Both the position numbers and the translations under genes were made by a program. 64,000 bases of DNA from Symsagittifera roscoffensis (lineage: Eukaryota > Xenacoelomorpha > Acoela > Convolutidae), in contig NC_087064.1 in the NCBI RefSeq assembly GCF_963678635.1, forward strand, positions 76,162,213 through 76,226,212. Direction: 5' to 3'. The first letter of the stretch is position 1, and every line of letters starts with the position of its first letter. The notes under the pieces were generated by a model. The model made no database searches, was not told the DNA's origin, and saw only the letters and a list, made by a program, of their open reading frames with translations. Shown here in pieces: positions 1 to 9,483 of this stretch.

Positions 1-119
1 TCAATTGTTTCTGATCAACAGACATGCAAAAATTAGTTTTCTGAAGGATTTAATTTTGAATAAAAGTTTCATAAAGATTAGCATTAACTGTGCAAGAAAA
101 ATTGTCATGATTTATTTCG

Positions 120-590
120 GTAAGATGGTAAAAGTGTTTCAATTTTTTGAAGCGTATGCAAAAATTGTTTCACTTTTTTGTACAAATGCGAAAATTGTTT
201 CAATTTTATTGACAAAATGCAAAAAGTGTTTAAATTTTTTTGGACAAAATACGAAAATGTTTCAATTTTTTTGACAAGATGCGAAAAGTGTTTCACTTTT
301 TTTGACAAGATTCGAAAAGTGTTTTACTTTTTTCGATACAATGCGAAAAGTGTTTTACTTTTTTCGATAAAATGCGAAAAGTGTTTCAATTTTTTTGACA
401 AAATGCGAAAAATGTATCAACTTTTTCGATAAAATACGAAAAGTGTTTCAATTTTTTTGACAAGAGGCGAAAATTGTTTCAACTTTTTTGACAAGATGCG
501 AAAAGTGTTTCAATATTTATGACAATTTGCGAAAAGTCTTTCACTTTTTTCGACGAAATGCGAAAAGTGTTTCAATTTTTTTTAGTGTTT
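120..590. repeat. A/T-rich minisatellite, about 36-bp unit
   Basis: About a dozen imperfect head-to-tail units of roughly 36 bp, built around TGCGAAAAGTGTTTCA followed by a T-run and GACAA. The short open frames across it in several frames are products of the repeat and are not genes. Confidence 0.85.
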
Positions 591-770
591 TTCCGAATAT
601 GTGTGCAAAAGTTATTCGAGTTTCTTAACATATGTGCAAGTTCGGAGTACTAAATTAGGTTTTAATTGTTTTTAAATAGTTTACTCTGAACCTCTGAAAT
701 TGAAATTGAAGAAATTAATTAATTACAAAGAACAAAAATGATACTAAACAACAATTATTTTTAAAAACAT

Positions 771-977
771 TTAATCAAAGAGCTGTCGAGCAGCAGGAGA
801 GTTCTGTAGGTTCTCTATAGAACGCAGAGCTGGACGAGGTTCCATTGCTGGTGGTTCTTGTGGAGTTGGAGGCGTCATTGTTTCTGAGAAACCCTCATCT
901 TCATCTATTTTGATGGGGTTTTCGACTGATCCTTCCTCCTTCCAAGGAAAGAGGAAGTCGTCGACTGGTTGAGCCAC
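771..977 (-). CDS. Downstream half of a possible frameshifted small acidic protein
   Basis: An open frame without its own ATG (it opens at or before a GTG), encoding an acidic, Pro-rich tail that ends in LQNSPAARQLFD. It overlaps the end of the frame at 985-1221. A +1 shift at that frame's TCC-TGA stop leads straight into this frame, giving a joined product of about 148 residues. No domain is recognised. It could be the second half of one gene, by programmed +1 frameshift or by a simple indel in the short repeat GATTCCTgaGATTCCT at the junction, or it could be non-coding. Composition (E/D/P-rich, low complexity) looks protein-like. Confidence 0.4.
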   Translation of the reverse strand: MAQPVDDFLFPWKEEGSVENPIKIDEDEGFSETMTPPTPQEPPAMEPRPALRSIENLQNSPAARQLFD

Positions 978-984
978 AGGAATC

Positions 985-1221
985 TCAGGAATCCTCCATC
1001 AGTTGCATTTCTTCAAGTTGGTTCTCTGTCATGGGTACTTGTGTCATATGATGTTCGTTGAAATCCCTTTGCATCACTTCCACCATGTGCCAGACTTGGA
1101 TTGGGATATCCATTCGTGCCAGAAAAACTCCAGAGACTGTTTCTCGCACTTGAATTTGTACTAGATCAGGCGAAAATTCTACAGAGTACATGAGATTGCT
1201 GTTTTGTACTGAGAAGATCAT
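985..1221 (-). CDS. Small hypothetical protein (78 aa)
   Basis: I chose the ATG at 1219-1221 (MIFSVQ). The frame is open upstream to 1542, but that part is Lys/Ser-rich and crosses CCAAT boxes that look like promoter. The protein has a beta-strand-like amphipathic pattern (VQIQVRETVSGVFLARM) followed by a helix (VWHMVEVMQRDFNEH), somewhat reminiscent of PC4/PUR-type small nucleic-acid-binding folds. That is a shape impression, not a homology call. It ends at TCC-TGA, from which a +1 shift enters the frame at 771-977. It is transcribed away from the gene at 1895, with CCAAT boxes and a palindrome between the two. Confidence 0.45.
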   Translation of the reverse strand: MIFSVQNSNLMYSVEFSPDLVQIQVRETVSGVFLARMDIPIQVWHMVEVMQRDFNEHHMTQVPMTENQLEEMQLMEDS

Positions 1222-1403
1222 TTTGAGCAATAAATGAGTACAAGAGTAAAAACAAGAAAAAGCTGATAGAGGGGTAGCTGACGGAAGAGAAGTTGAAATC
1301 AAGGTTTTTAGAGCTGAGAGAGGAGGTAGTTGACGGTAGTTAAGTTGAAAATAAAATGATTTTTTGTGAGGAGTTAGGGGTACCTTCAACTCGAATGTGT
1401 GGG

Positions 1404-1592
1404 TTTGACCAATCAGAATTGATTTTCCTAATTTGGATTGCAGTCGTGTCCAATCAGATTTCAGCTTCCTTTTATGGGATTTTTTGTTAAAAGTCGTGTC
1501 CAACCGGAAACAAAGCTCCATTTTGGGTATTTTCGTTTCCAATCACAAAAATGTTCATTTTTGTTCATGTTGTCGTATCCAATCAGAGAAAC
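1404..1592. promoter_or_regulatory. Cluster of CCAAT boxes upstream of the minus-strand gene
   Basis: CCAATCAG or CCAATCA occurs repeatedly on the plus strand (near 1410, 1451, 1550, 1580), with a degenerate CCAACCGG near 1500, spaced roughly 40-50 bp. CCAATCAG is the classic NF-Y type box. The position fits a promoter of the minus-strand gene and possibly a shared divergent promoter. Confidence 0.45.
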
Positions 1593-1879
1593 TTTTAAGG
1601 ACTTAAATCTGTCAAAAAAGTAAAAATATACACAAAAGCAATTGCAAAAATAAATGACCAAAAGTTGTTTGATGTAAAAAAAAGAAATATTGCTGATATA
1701 AGTAACAATATTTATATCAGCAATATTCTTGGATCAGCAATATTTCTTATTTTTACATCAAACAACTTTTGGTCATTTATTTTTGCAATTGCTTTTGTGT
1801 ATATTTTTACTTTTTTGACAGATTTAAGTCCTTAAAAATTTCTCTGATTGGATACGACAACTAGAACAAAAATGAACAT
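1551..1879. repeat. Long near-perfect palindrome between divergent genes
   Basis: The left arm starting ATGTTCATTTTTG at 1551 is matched in reverse complement by the right arm ending AACAAAAATGAACAT at 1879. Arms are about 140-150 bp and include the CCAATCAGAGAAA box on each side. The centre near 1690-1740 is a nested smaller inverted repeat (ATTGCTGATATAA / TTATATCAGCAAT). It could be a MITE-like insertion or an inverted duplication of promoter sequence. No coding. Confidence 0.85.
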
Positions 1880-1894
1880 ATTTCAGTAAGAAAT

Positions 1895-2437
1895 ATGTTT
1901 CTATCAAAAGCATTTTCAATGTCTGAAATGAACATTTATCAGATTTTAAGGTTGAACTACTACAAAAAACAAAAAGAGTGGTGGACAGATGACGTCGATG
2001 GAGATCGTATTAGTTTTAACTTGTATAGAAACACAGAAAGTTCAATAATTCTGTTAAAAAGATGGAGAGGAGATTTCAGAAAAGAAGAGTACTGCCATAT
2101 TTATCAAAAATGTTTTTATTTAGAAGAACTAACTCAAATTGAGTGGTCGATCAGTAGAAAACAAAAGAATGGAAGATTCTATGAAACAAATATTGAAGAT
2201 AAGGAACATCATTTCGATTACTGTTTTGAATTTGATACAAATGCAAAAGCTAGAGTTGTCAGATTATCTTTTATTCGACTATCCAAATTTAAAAAACTTC
2301 CGGTTGTTTTTATTACAATATACCAGAAAGAAAACAACAAAAATGTCTGTTTCGGTAATTTATCTTTTCACTGGTTAGAAATAGACCAAATCGAAAAAAT
2401 TTTGATTGAAATTTCAAAATTTGAATTCAGCATCTAA
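1895..2437 (+). CDS. Hypothetical protein, 180 aa
   Basis: A single open frame from ATG 1895 (alternative start MSEMN at 1922) to TAA 2437. A TTTCAG lies about 10 nt before the ATG and could be a trans-splice or cis acceptor. The product is rich in aromatic and charged residues (EWW, RWRGDFRKEEY), with alternating beta-like strands and a C-terminal amphipathic helix (WLEIDQIEKILIEISKF). No signal peptide, membrane segment or catalytic motif is seen. The strand-then-helix ending recalls the pattern in the divergent neighbour at 985-1221, but I cannot show homology. Function unknown. Confidence 0.6.
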   Translation: MFLSKAFSMSEMNIYQILRLNYYKKQKEWWTDDVDGDRISFNLYRNTESSIILLKRWRGDFRKEEYCHIYQKCFYLEELTQIEWSISRKQKNGRFYETNIEDKEHHFDYCFEFDTNAKARVVRLSFIRLSKFKKLPVVFITIYQKENNKNVCFGNLSFHWLEIDQIEKILIEISKFEFSI

Positions 2438-2439
2438 AA

Positions 2440-3047
2440 AACAATATAAACCAGACAAGAAATCTCATTTATCTCTCTAAGGTATCAAATTTTATATCTT
2501 AATTATGTTAGAACAATTAAATTAAATTGATTGATTGGGAAGTTTCATAAACATAGTTTGGTTCTGATCTACAAAGTATTTTAAAATCTGTGAATACCTC
2601 ATTCTGATTGGTTATTATCACAAATACTACCTGTGAAGAAATCCTTGATATCTACAAACGATATCAAAACTGTTGAAAAACCCATGAGAAGTAGAAATCA
2701 GTTTCGATTGGTTGACATAAGCTTTATTAAAACTTCCATGACCATTGAAGCTCGATTCTGATTGGTTGGTATCAGAAAAAATTAAAAATTTCCTTAAAAT
2801 GAATGCTCGATTTTGATTGGTTGATAGCAATTTTTTGAAAACTCCATGGTTAGATTGGATGATTTTTATTTCAGCTAGGTTAAATAGCGTATCTATTCTG
2901 ATTTTCTTTCACGTCAACAACAATTGTTCAAGAAATTTGCTGTTTTTATTCACTTTTACTCATTTTTTGAGCCTATTCAACTTTTCTTTACTGAAAATTT
3001 GGGACATTCTAAATCTCCCATTTTTTTTTCTTTTTCTTCCTATTGAG
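2440..3047. promoter_or_regulatory. Intergenic region with an array of inverted CCAAT boxes
   Basis: TGATTGG or a close variant (plus-strand orientation of an inverted CCAAT) occurs near 2530, 2606, 2706, 2758, 2813 and 2854, each followed by a similar TTGRTA context, at roughly 50-60 bp spacing from 2700 on. This is a degenerate tandem array ending about 190 bp before the zinc-finger exon. No gene seen in the stretch. Confidence 0.5.
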
Positions 3048-3275
3048 ATGCCGTTACTTAATAGAAACAAAAGAATTGCATGTCTTGAATGTGGAAGAGA
3101 ATACACACGTAAAGATGCGTCAAGACATCGAAGGCACTGTGACGTTTTAAAGTGTTCCAATTGTAACTTTTATACATTTAGCAGCGAGGAACTTACTAAT
3201 CATATCAAGACGAAGCAGTGTCAATATAATGTTAAAGTATGTGCTCGGCAGTCTCAAAAAACACTCCAAGAGAAG
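3048..3275 (+). CDS. First exon of a two-finger C2H2/C2HC zinc-finger protein
   Basis: From ATG 3048 the frame runs 76 codons to AAG followed by a donor GTAAAA at 3276, phase 0. Two zinc-binding modules are visible. The first is CLECGREYT...RHRRHC (residues 12-31, C-x2-C then H/H/C). The second is CSNC...NHIKTKQC (residues 36-58, C-x2-C, H, C). The role is probably nucleic-acid binding. The downstream exon was not identified. If the donor is not used, the frame stops 21 nt later. It could be a host regulator or a transposon-derived protein; the motif is clear but the family is not. Confidence 0.55.
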
Positions 3276-3910
3276 GTAAAATTGATATATTTTTAAGAAA
3301 AACAGAGTAGAAAATACTTTCAATAATAATTTTTTACTGAGTCTGAAAAGTCTATACAATATATATGAAAAATTTTTAGTAAAAAATTTACAGTATTTTG
3401 TCATTATTCTTATTCTGTCATATTCAAAGGTTCTGATTGATGGTAAAACCAGCAACAATCGAGTTCAAATTGTCGTGAAACTTTCGACGGAAATCAATCC
3501 GAAAACCTTTAAACTACAGTAAAAACTCCATTGGTTGCAAGCTTGCGGAGATTTTGTTGCGATAATTTTGTAGTAAAAGCGAATCACATACGCTAATGAG
3601 TGCTTAAGAATTTGTTGAAATTTAAAAAAAAAACTGGATCTTTATAAAACATCGATTAATTGAAAAGTTTTGCCTAGTAACCAATTTAAAGTTTTCCTTG
3701 CTTAGTGGTTGTAAAAGTAATCTTAGAGTAGTGCGTAGCAGATATTGGGGATTGATTTACTAAGAATTATGGTTTTTTTTTCGCTTTTTTTTCTACGTTT
3801 CAGAAAAAGAATTGATAACTGACCTTGAAACTGTATGTTTTGCTGACATTTGAAAATTTCAAAATCATAATATACATCATTTTCAACCCAAAATTTACTT
3901 CAAAATTGAA

Positions 3911-4172
3911 ATTCAGAGTTGAAACAGCAATATAAAATTATCAAGTAGACCAAATCACTTAAAGACGTTTAGCAAAGGATTCATGGTATTAATTCAGCTT
4001 CGGATTGTTGAACGGTCGTTGAAACGATACATTTTTCCAAAATTCAGAGTTGAAACACCAATATAAAATTATCAAGCAGAGAAAATCATTTAAAGACGTT
4101 TAGCAAAGGATTCATGGTATTAATTCAGCTTCGGATTGTTGAACGGTCGTTGAAACGATACCTTTTTCCATC
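3911..4172. repeat. Two-copy tandem duplication, period 131 bp
   Basis: The copy beginning ATTCAGAGTTGAAACA at 3911 is repeated from 4042 with only a few differences. It lies in AT-rich intergenic DNA with no coding. Confidence 0.9.
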
Positions 4173-4899
4173 AAAAATTCCATTTTCAAGTAATTTTTGT
4201 TCAAATTGGATTAATTTGATAGATAGAAGATGAAGCAGAAACTGAGAAAATGAGATAGAAACTCGATTTAATTCATTAAGAGTTTTGACATAATTTTACT
4301 AAAATTTAGCTTATAAACCATAATTTGAGAAAAACTCCGACATAAAAAGTGTCAAAGATTGGTATTTATGTGTAATTCATCAGAAAAGTCTGTTATCCTT
4401 TGATATATAAGGTAACTTTTTATGAAAAATCAGATGTTTTGAGGATAGTGTTTGTAAAGTAAACACAATCCGACATCTTTTGGAAGAAGATACATGAAGC
4501 ATAAAGCAAAAACAGCTTTCAAGATCTACATTTCATTATTTTTTTAAACTATATAGAGTTTTCTTCTGCTTAATAAAAATCCGAAAATTACACAACTGTT
4601 CCAGTTTGCACCTTGATTTCCTTTGCTAAATCATTTTTTGAGACGCGCTCTTTTAGAAGTTTTTAGATATTGTAGATGTTAGGAACTAGGTTCCCTTGCG
4701 TATTTCCGGAGAATTTCAGAAAATAACTAATAGAGCTGCTCCTAATTTGTTCTTAAATTGTAAAAACACATTTATATTCTCATTTTTTACATATTTTTTT
4801 GAATGTTTTAACCAGCACCGATTCTTTCTCAATTCGATATTTTTGAGAAAAGTTCCCTTTCAAATAAGAAAAAAAAGCTATTTAATATTTATTTTGAAA

Positions 4900-5510
4900 G
4901 AAAAGTGATAGTTATTGACACAAAAATTGTAATTTTGTTGAAATAAGTTACTCTAGCACCTATCAAGACAACCTTGAGGAAGACAATTACAATTTTTATC
5001 GTAATAATCAGATGGTGTCAATTCTAATTTCATCTCTGCTAGCAAATTGTTCGTTCAATTGATACTATTTTCCTCCTAAATTCTCCAGTTCTGACCAAAT
5101 TTTCTTGCAAAATGTGTTCAATAGCGAAAACATGCATTAAGCAGAAAGCAGGAATAACCTTAAAGCATAGAGCATTTCTACAGAAAATCATAAAAAATTG
5201 ACTATTTTTTCAGAAAAGTGATAGATATTTATCCCAAAAGTTGTATTTTTGCTTAAATAGTTTACTGTAGCACCTAAAAAGGGAAATTTGAGGCAGACAT
5301 TTACTATTTTTATCAAAATAATCAGACGGTATCAGTTCTAATTTCATCTCTGCTAGCAAATTGTTCGTTCGATTGATACTATTTTCCCCCTAAATTCTCC
5401 AGTTCTGACTAAAATTTCTTGCAAAGTGTGTTAAATAGCGGAATCAGGTATTAAGCAGAAAGTAAGAATAATCTTTAAGAATAGAACATTTCTACGGAAA
5501 ATTGTGAAAT
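4900..5510. repeat. Diverged tandem duplication, period about 311 bp
   Basis: 4900-5205 and 5212-5510 align end to end, sharing for example CATCTCTGCTAGCAAATTG and TTCTCCAGTTCTGAC, at an estimated 80-85% identity. The surrounding 3300-4900 and 5510-6840 are AT-rich with scattered short A/T repeats and no convincing gene. Confidence 0.8.
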
Positions 5511-7380
5511 TATGTTGCAGAAGCAACAGAGAGATAATCATCAGTTATGAAGAAGATTTTGATGAATTTGAGCAAATATCGAAAGTATTTTTAAGAAAAA
5601 TTTATCTCGTTTTTAGTCAATTTTAGCATTTAACTGTTCATTTTCCATCATTGATCTGAAATTCTGTACTATTAAGGTGAATAACTTCTCTGAATTTGTA
5701 ATTTTTGTACAAATTTGGGTTAATCATTGAGCAAAAATCTAGAAATTTTATGGAATATTGCTCTTAATGTTCATTTGTATTGAGAGTCCTATTTCAATTC
5801 TCCCTGAATTGGACAAAAAAATTAGTTAAATATCCAATTAAAAGGTTGAAAATGGAAAATTTTTGATAAATTAGAATAATTTTTATTTTACTTTCTTAAG
5901 AATTACGGTTATTTTCACTATCTTCCACAAGTTTCAATTTTGATTCAGCTTTTATGAGCTTTCTTGTTAATGTTGAGAGCATTATATAACCCGCTTTGTT
6001 ACTCAAATAATGCTTAAATTTATCGTATTTCAAATTTTTGTGAGAAAAGTTTGGAAAAATCCATATTTCTATTCAAAGTTTTGTATCAGTGTCTCAACAT
6101 GATGCCAATTGAAATACAATTTGAGCTTAATTTTAAACTCTAAACGTATTTACTTTTTATTCAATTAGATCAGAAGCAACAAAAAACTAGCCAAAATCTT
6201 GATATTTTTGCAGTTCTTTCCAAAAATTTGCAGTTTGTTCCAAAAACTTTGAAATTTTTGCAATTTTTTCAGAAAACTTTGAAATTTTTGTACTTTTTCG
6301 CAAAAACTTGAATTTTTTCCTAAAATTTGACTTTTTTCAAAGTTTCAGTAGGTTTCGGCATAAATTCAGGTAGATAGAAAGTAAGAGTATCCAATAAATT
6401 AGATCGAATTACAATAAAACTAGAGTGTTTTAAAGTTTTTACGAAAAATTTTCAATTTTTGTGACAAAAACTCCAAGTTTTTGCCCAAAAACTCTTACCA
6501 TTGACTTACCATGTACAAGAAAACTGAATAGATAACCTTAATTTCACAACCTACACGTAATTAACCAGTATTAATTAACAGTTAGATAATGCGAGCCAAA
6601 ATTTTTGCGAAAAAAAACTAGACATTTCCACACAAAAACCAAAATTTTTTTCAAAAAACATGATTTTTTTCTCGAAGTTTCGTTAGGTTTCAGTATAGTT
6701 TTAGATGATTTTCTCGTTGAATCAAACCTGTAAAATAATAATCAAAACATCTAAACCGTAGAAGCTAGCTAAGAAACGCAAGTATCGACAAAATCGAACT
6801 CAAAAAATTCGGGCGCCAAAAATTTTTCTGAAACTTACTATCTGAAACCTCGTATCTTAATACATTGGGAAACTTATTCCCTATCCTAATACATTGGAAA
6901 ATCTATAGCTCACCTTAATACATAGCTCGGAGACCGGATATTCTATTCCCTATCTTAATACATGGGGGTCTCCACCCACCCCCCCCCCCCCCCTCCCCCA
7001 CTCTCCCTCGCCCTTCTACTACTTGCGCATGAAGTCGTTCAAGAAGTCTACCAAGCGGATTCGCATCAGCATCAAAAATGAAACATCAACACAATAAAAA
7101 AGTTTACAGCCCAAATATTGTTGATAAAATACCGATTGAACTTAAGCATTATTTGAGTAATACCGATTGATACAGGAAACTTTTAAAGCTATTTTGAAAT
7201 ACGAAGTTAATTTCAAAATAGCTTTAAACTTTGGAAAAAATTTTTTTACCGTTGGCAGACAATATATGAAAATCACCAATTTTAAACAAAAATTGATCGC
7301 AGGGCTTTTTTAAATTCGCTGGAAACTCTACACAACGCCAACCCAACAGATTGTTGTAACCGCGTCAAAGAATTGAATGA
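5511..7380. other. AT-rich intergenic stretch with a C-homopolymer
   Basis: No gene seen. At 6840-6965 there are four spaced copies of CTTAATACAT or CCTAATACAT, followed by a C15 tract at 6979-6993. 6180-6500 and 6600-6680 have irregular repeats of a motif like TTTGAAATTTTTGCA. Confidence 0.6.
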
Positions 7381-7384
7381 ACCA

Positions 7385-8300
7385 AATTTGATCAATTTTT
7401 TTTTTATTTAAGTTGATTGAAAAAGTTGTACCCGGCTACAGCTCTTTGAATATTCAAAAATTGCATGAATGACTTTTTCTTTATAATTATCCCATGTAGA
7501 TAAAACTGGATCAGTAGGTATTTTATTTGATTTTGCCGAGAGTTCAGATAGTTGAAGTCATTTTTTTCTAAACTGACGCCTTGAGCGTTTTTCTTCAAAC
7601 TTTTACACTCCCTGGCGGAGTTTGCATTCCTTGTAACAAAGAAAATGAACCGGCTTTAAATGCAATCAAGCGTAAGTTTTGAGCATGAACACTTAAATTT
7701 TTTGAAAAGAAATCACGAACAACAATTTCGGCAATCATTTTGTTCTTTTACCAAAGAAAATCGATCAAAAAGAGACGACTCAAGGCTTAAGGTCAAAACA
7801 TACCCAAAAGGCACTTGGAAAAGGTCAAAGAACGAAAGATAGCCGAAAAAGACCAACTTGTTCCGAATTTCAAAAAATTATGTCTAGATCTTCGAAGCAA
7901 GGAGTAATTTATGTATTTCACACCTATTGCATTTTAATTAACATCCTTTTAAGCAAACGATTTTGTATCAAACTTGAAATGAAATCAGAAGTTACGCAAA
8001 AAATTAATCTTGAGCGCGAAAAATTTTCTAATTTCAAAGAACAGTTTAAGTTTGGTACTAAGTTACTAAATTTCGATGATAAATTACGATAAATTTGATA
8101 AGTTGAACTGTATGAAATAATTTATTTGAGAAAATTGGACTAATAGGTGAAGTTTTTCTTCCCGTAGGAAATCTGAATTTAAAAATCAAGTTCTAAATTA
8201 GAAACCGATACCGTTTTCGTGACCTTTACACTTTTGCTGTTCGATAGTGAAGTTTGCCTTCCTTTTAACAAAGGAAATGAACTGAAAGTTTTTCGTTTTA
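7385..8300 (+). repeat. Dispersed repeat family, two diverged copies
   Basis: About 7385-7660 and 8120-8290 share an ordered set of blocks with 10245-10620 and 13570-13955: AGCTCTTTGAA, then ACTGGATCARTAGGT, then TTTGCCTTCCTT...AAATGAAC. All four copies are in the same orientation and none codes. Likely an old non-autonomous element. Confidence 0.6.
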
Positions 8301-9483
8301 ATATATAATTGTTCAGACAGAAGTGTCACAGCACTCATTTCGCTTTAAAATCTACTGAAATTAAAGACCCTGCATAAGAACTAATCTAAACATTTTTCTC
8401 CTTTCGATAACATGAAAGCATTAAAGTAGCTTACTGGCATTTCGTTTCTCTTGGTCTTCATTTATATAATAATCGGTAGCTGATCGACTAGATTGACAAA
8501 GGATGCACACAGACGTACATCATAATCTCACTAACTTTTCCTTGACCGAATCAAGGATCTTCTTCTATTTTTCAAAACTAGACTGAGCCTCTTTTAAATT
8601 CATTTTCAAGTCAGATATCTGATCGAAAGAGAACTTCGCTATCCATGTACATAGGAGAACCATTTCTCTTATCGATACTGCAAGTAAAACTGCTTAGGAA
8701 CTATACCTTAAACATCATGATTATGAGACGAAACAAACTCAAAATTAAAGTGAAGAGCAGTTCACAACATGGAACACATTGATTAGGTCAACTTAGTTCA
8801 TCACCATCTTCAAGAGCAAAACTGCTCAATTTGATCATTATGAAAACATAGTTAACAAACACATAAGCACGTTCTTCAGTTCATCGGATTAGAATTTGAC
8901 CAACTTATCAAGGGCCGTATGCGACTAATCATGAGTCTTCTTATGAACTGGGTTGAGTGAAGTCCATACATAATAAGTAATCTATATTTAAATGCAAGTA
9001 TATATGTATCTGTGAAATGCTATCTGACTTAACAGATACATGGAAAATATACTGTAAGAGATGAAGTGAACCTCTTTTCTCAAGGGTCAACTAAAATTAA
9101 AGTAACTATTACGGTTCACTTTTATCCATCTAATAGAAGGTATACATAAAAACCATAGGTAAGAGGCGGCAACAAGGAAACAAGAAAATTTTTATAAGTA
9201 TCTTAATATCAAACATCTTTTTTTAAAAACATTTACATGATAGCATTTAGGTTTCCTTGAAGCCGGCGAGTCCCATCAATGCAGCTGATAAATGTTTAGG
9301 GTAGCATTAGTTGGATTGGTTAGCAGTAACAGTTCAAAACGACAATCAACACGTCACAATAAGTCTGTAAATGTCAGTCTCAAAAGTCGGCGGAGGGCCA
9401 GATTTCTTCAGTAATGAAGCTCTGACACTTTTGGTATAATCAAGGAGCCTCCGTATCATAGATAGTCCTTCTGCCACGCCTAG
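8301..9483. other. Non-coding region downstream of the ODC-like gene
   Basis: No open frame or RNA gene recognised. Base composition is more even than in the flanking A/T repeats. The last part (9,240-9,483) would be the 3' UTR of the minus-strand ODC-like gene. Confidence 0.4.

Noticed and set aside
771..1221. Ornithine decarboxylase antizyme
   Set aside because: Only the TCC-TGA junction fits; the conserved antizyme domain is absent from the second frame.
6979..6999. C-homopolymer as a possible assembly gap or regulatory tract
   Set aside because: Simple homopolymer; nothing in the flanks supports a function, and similar C runs occur in the LTRs (35,870).
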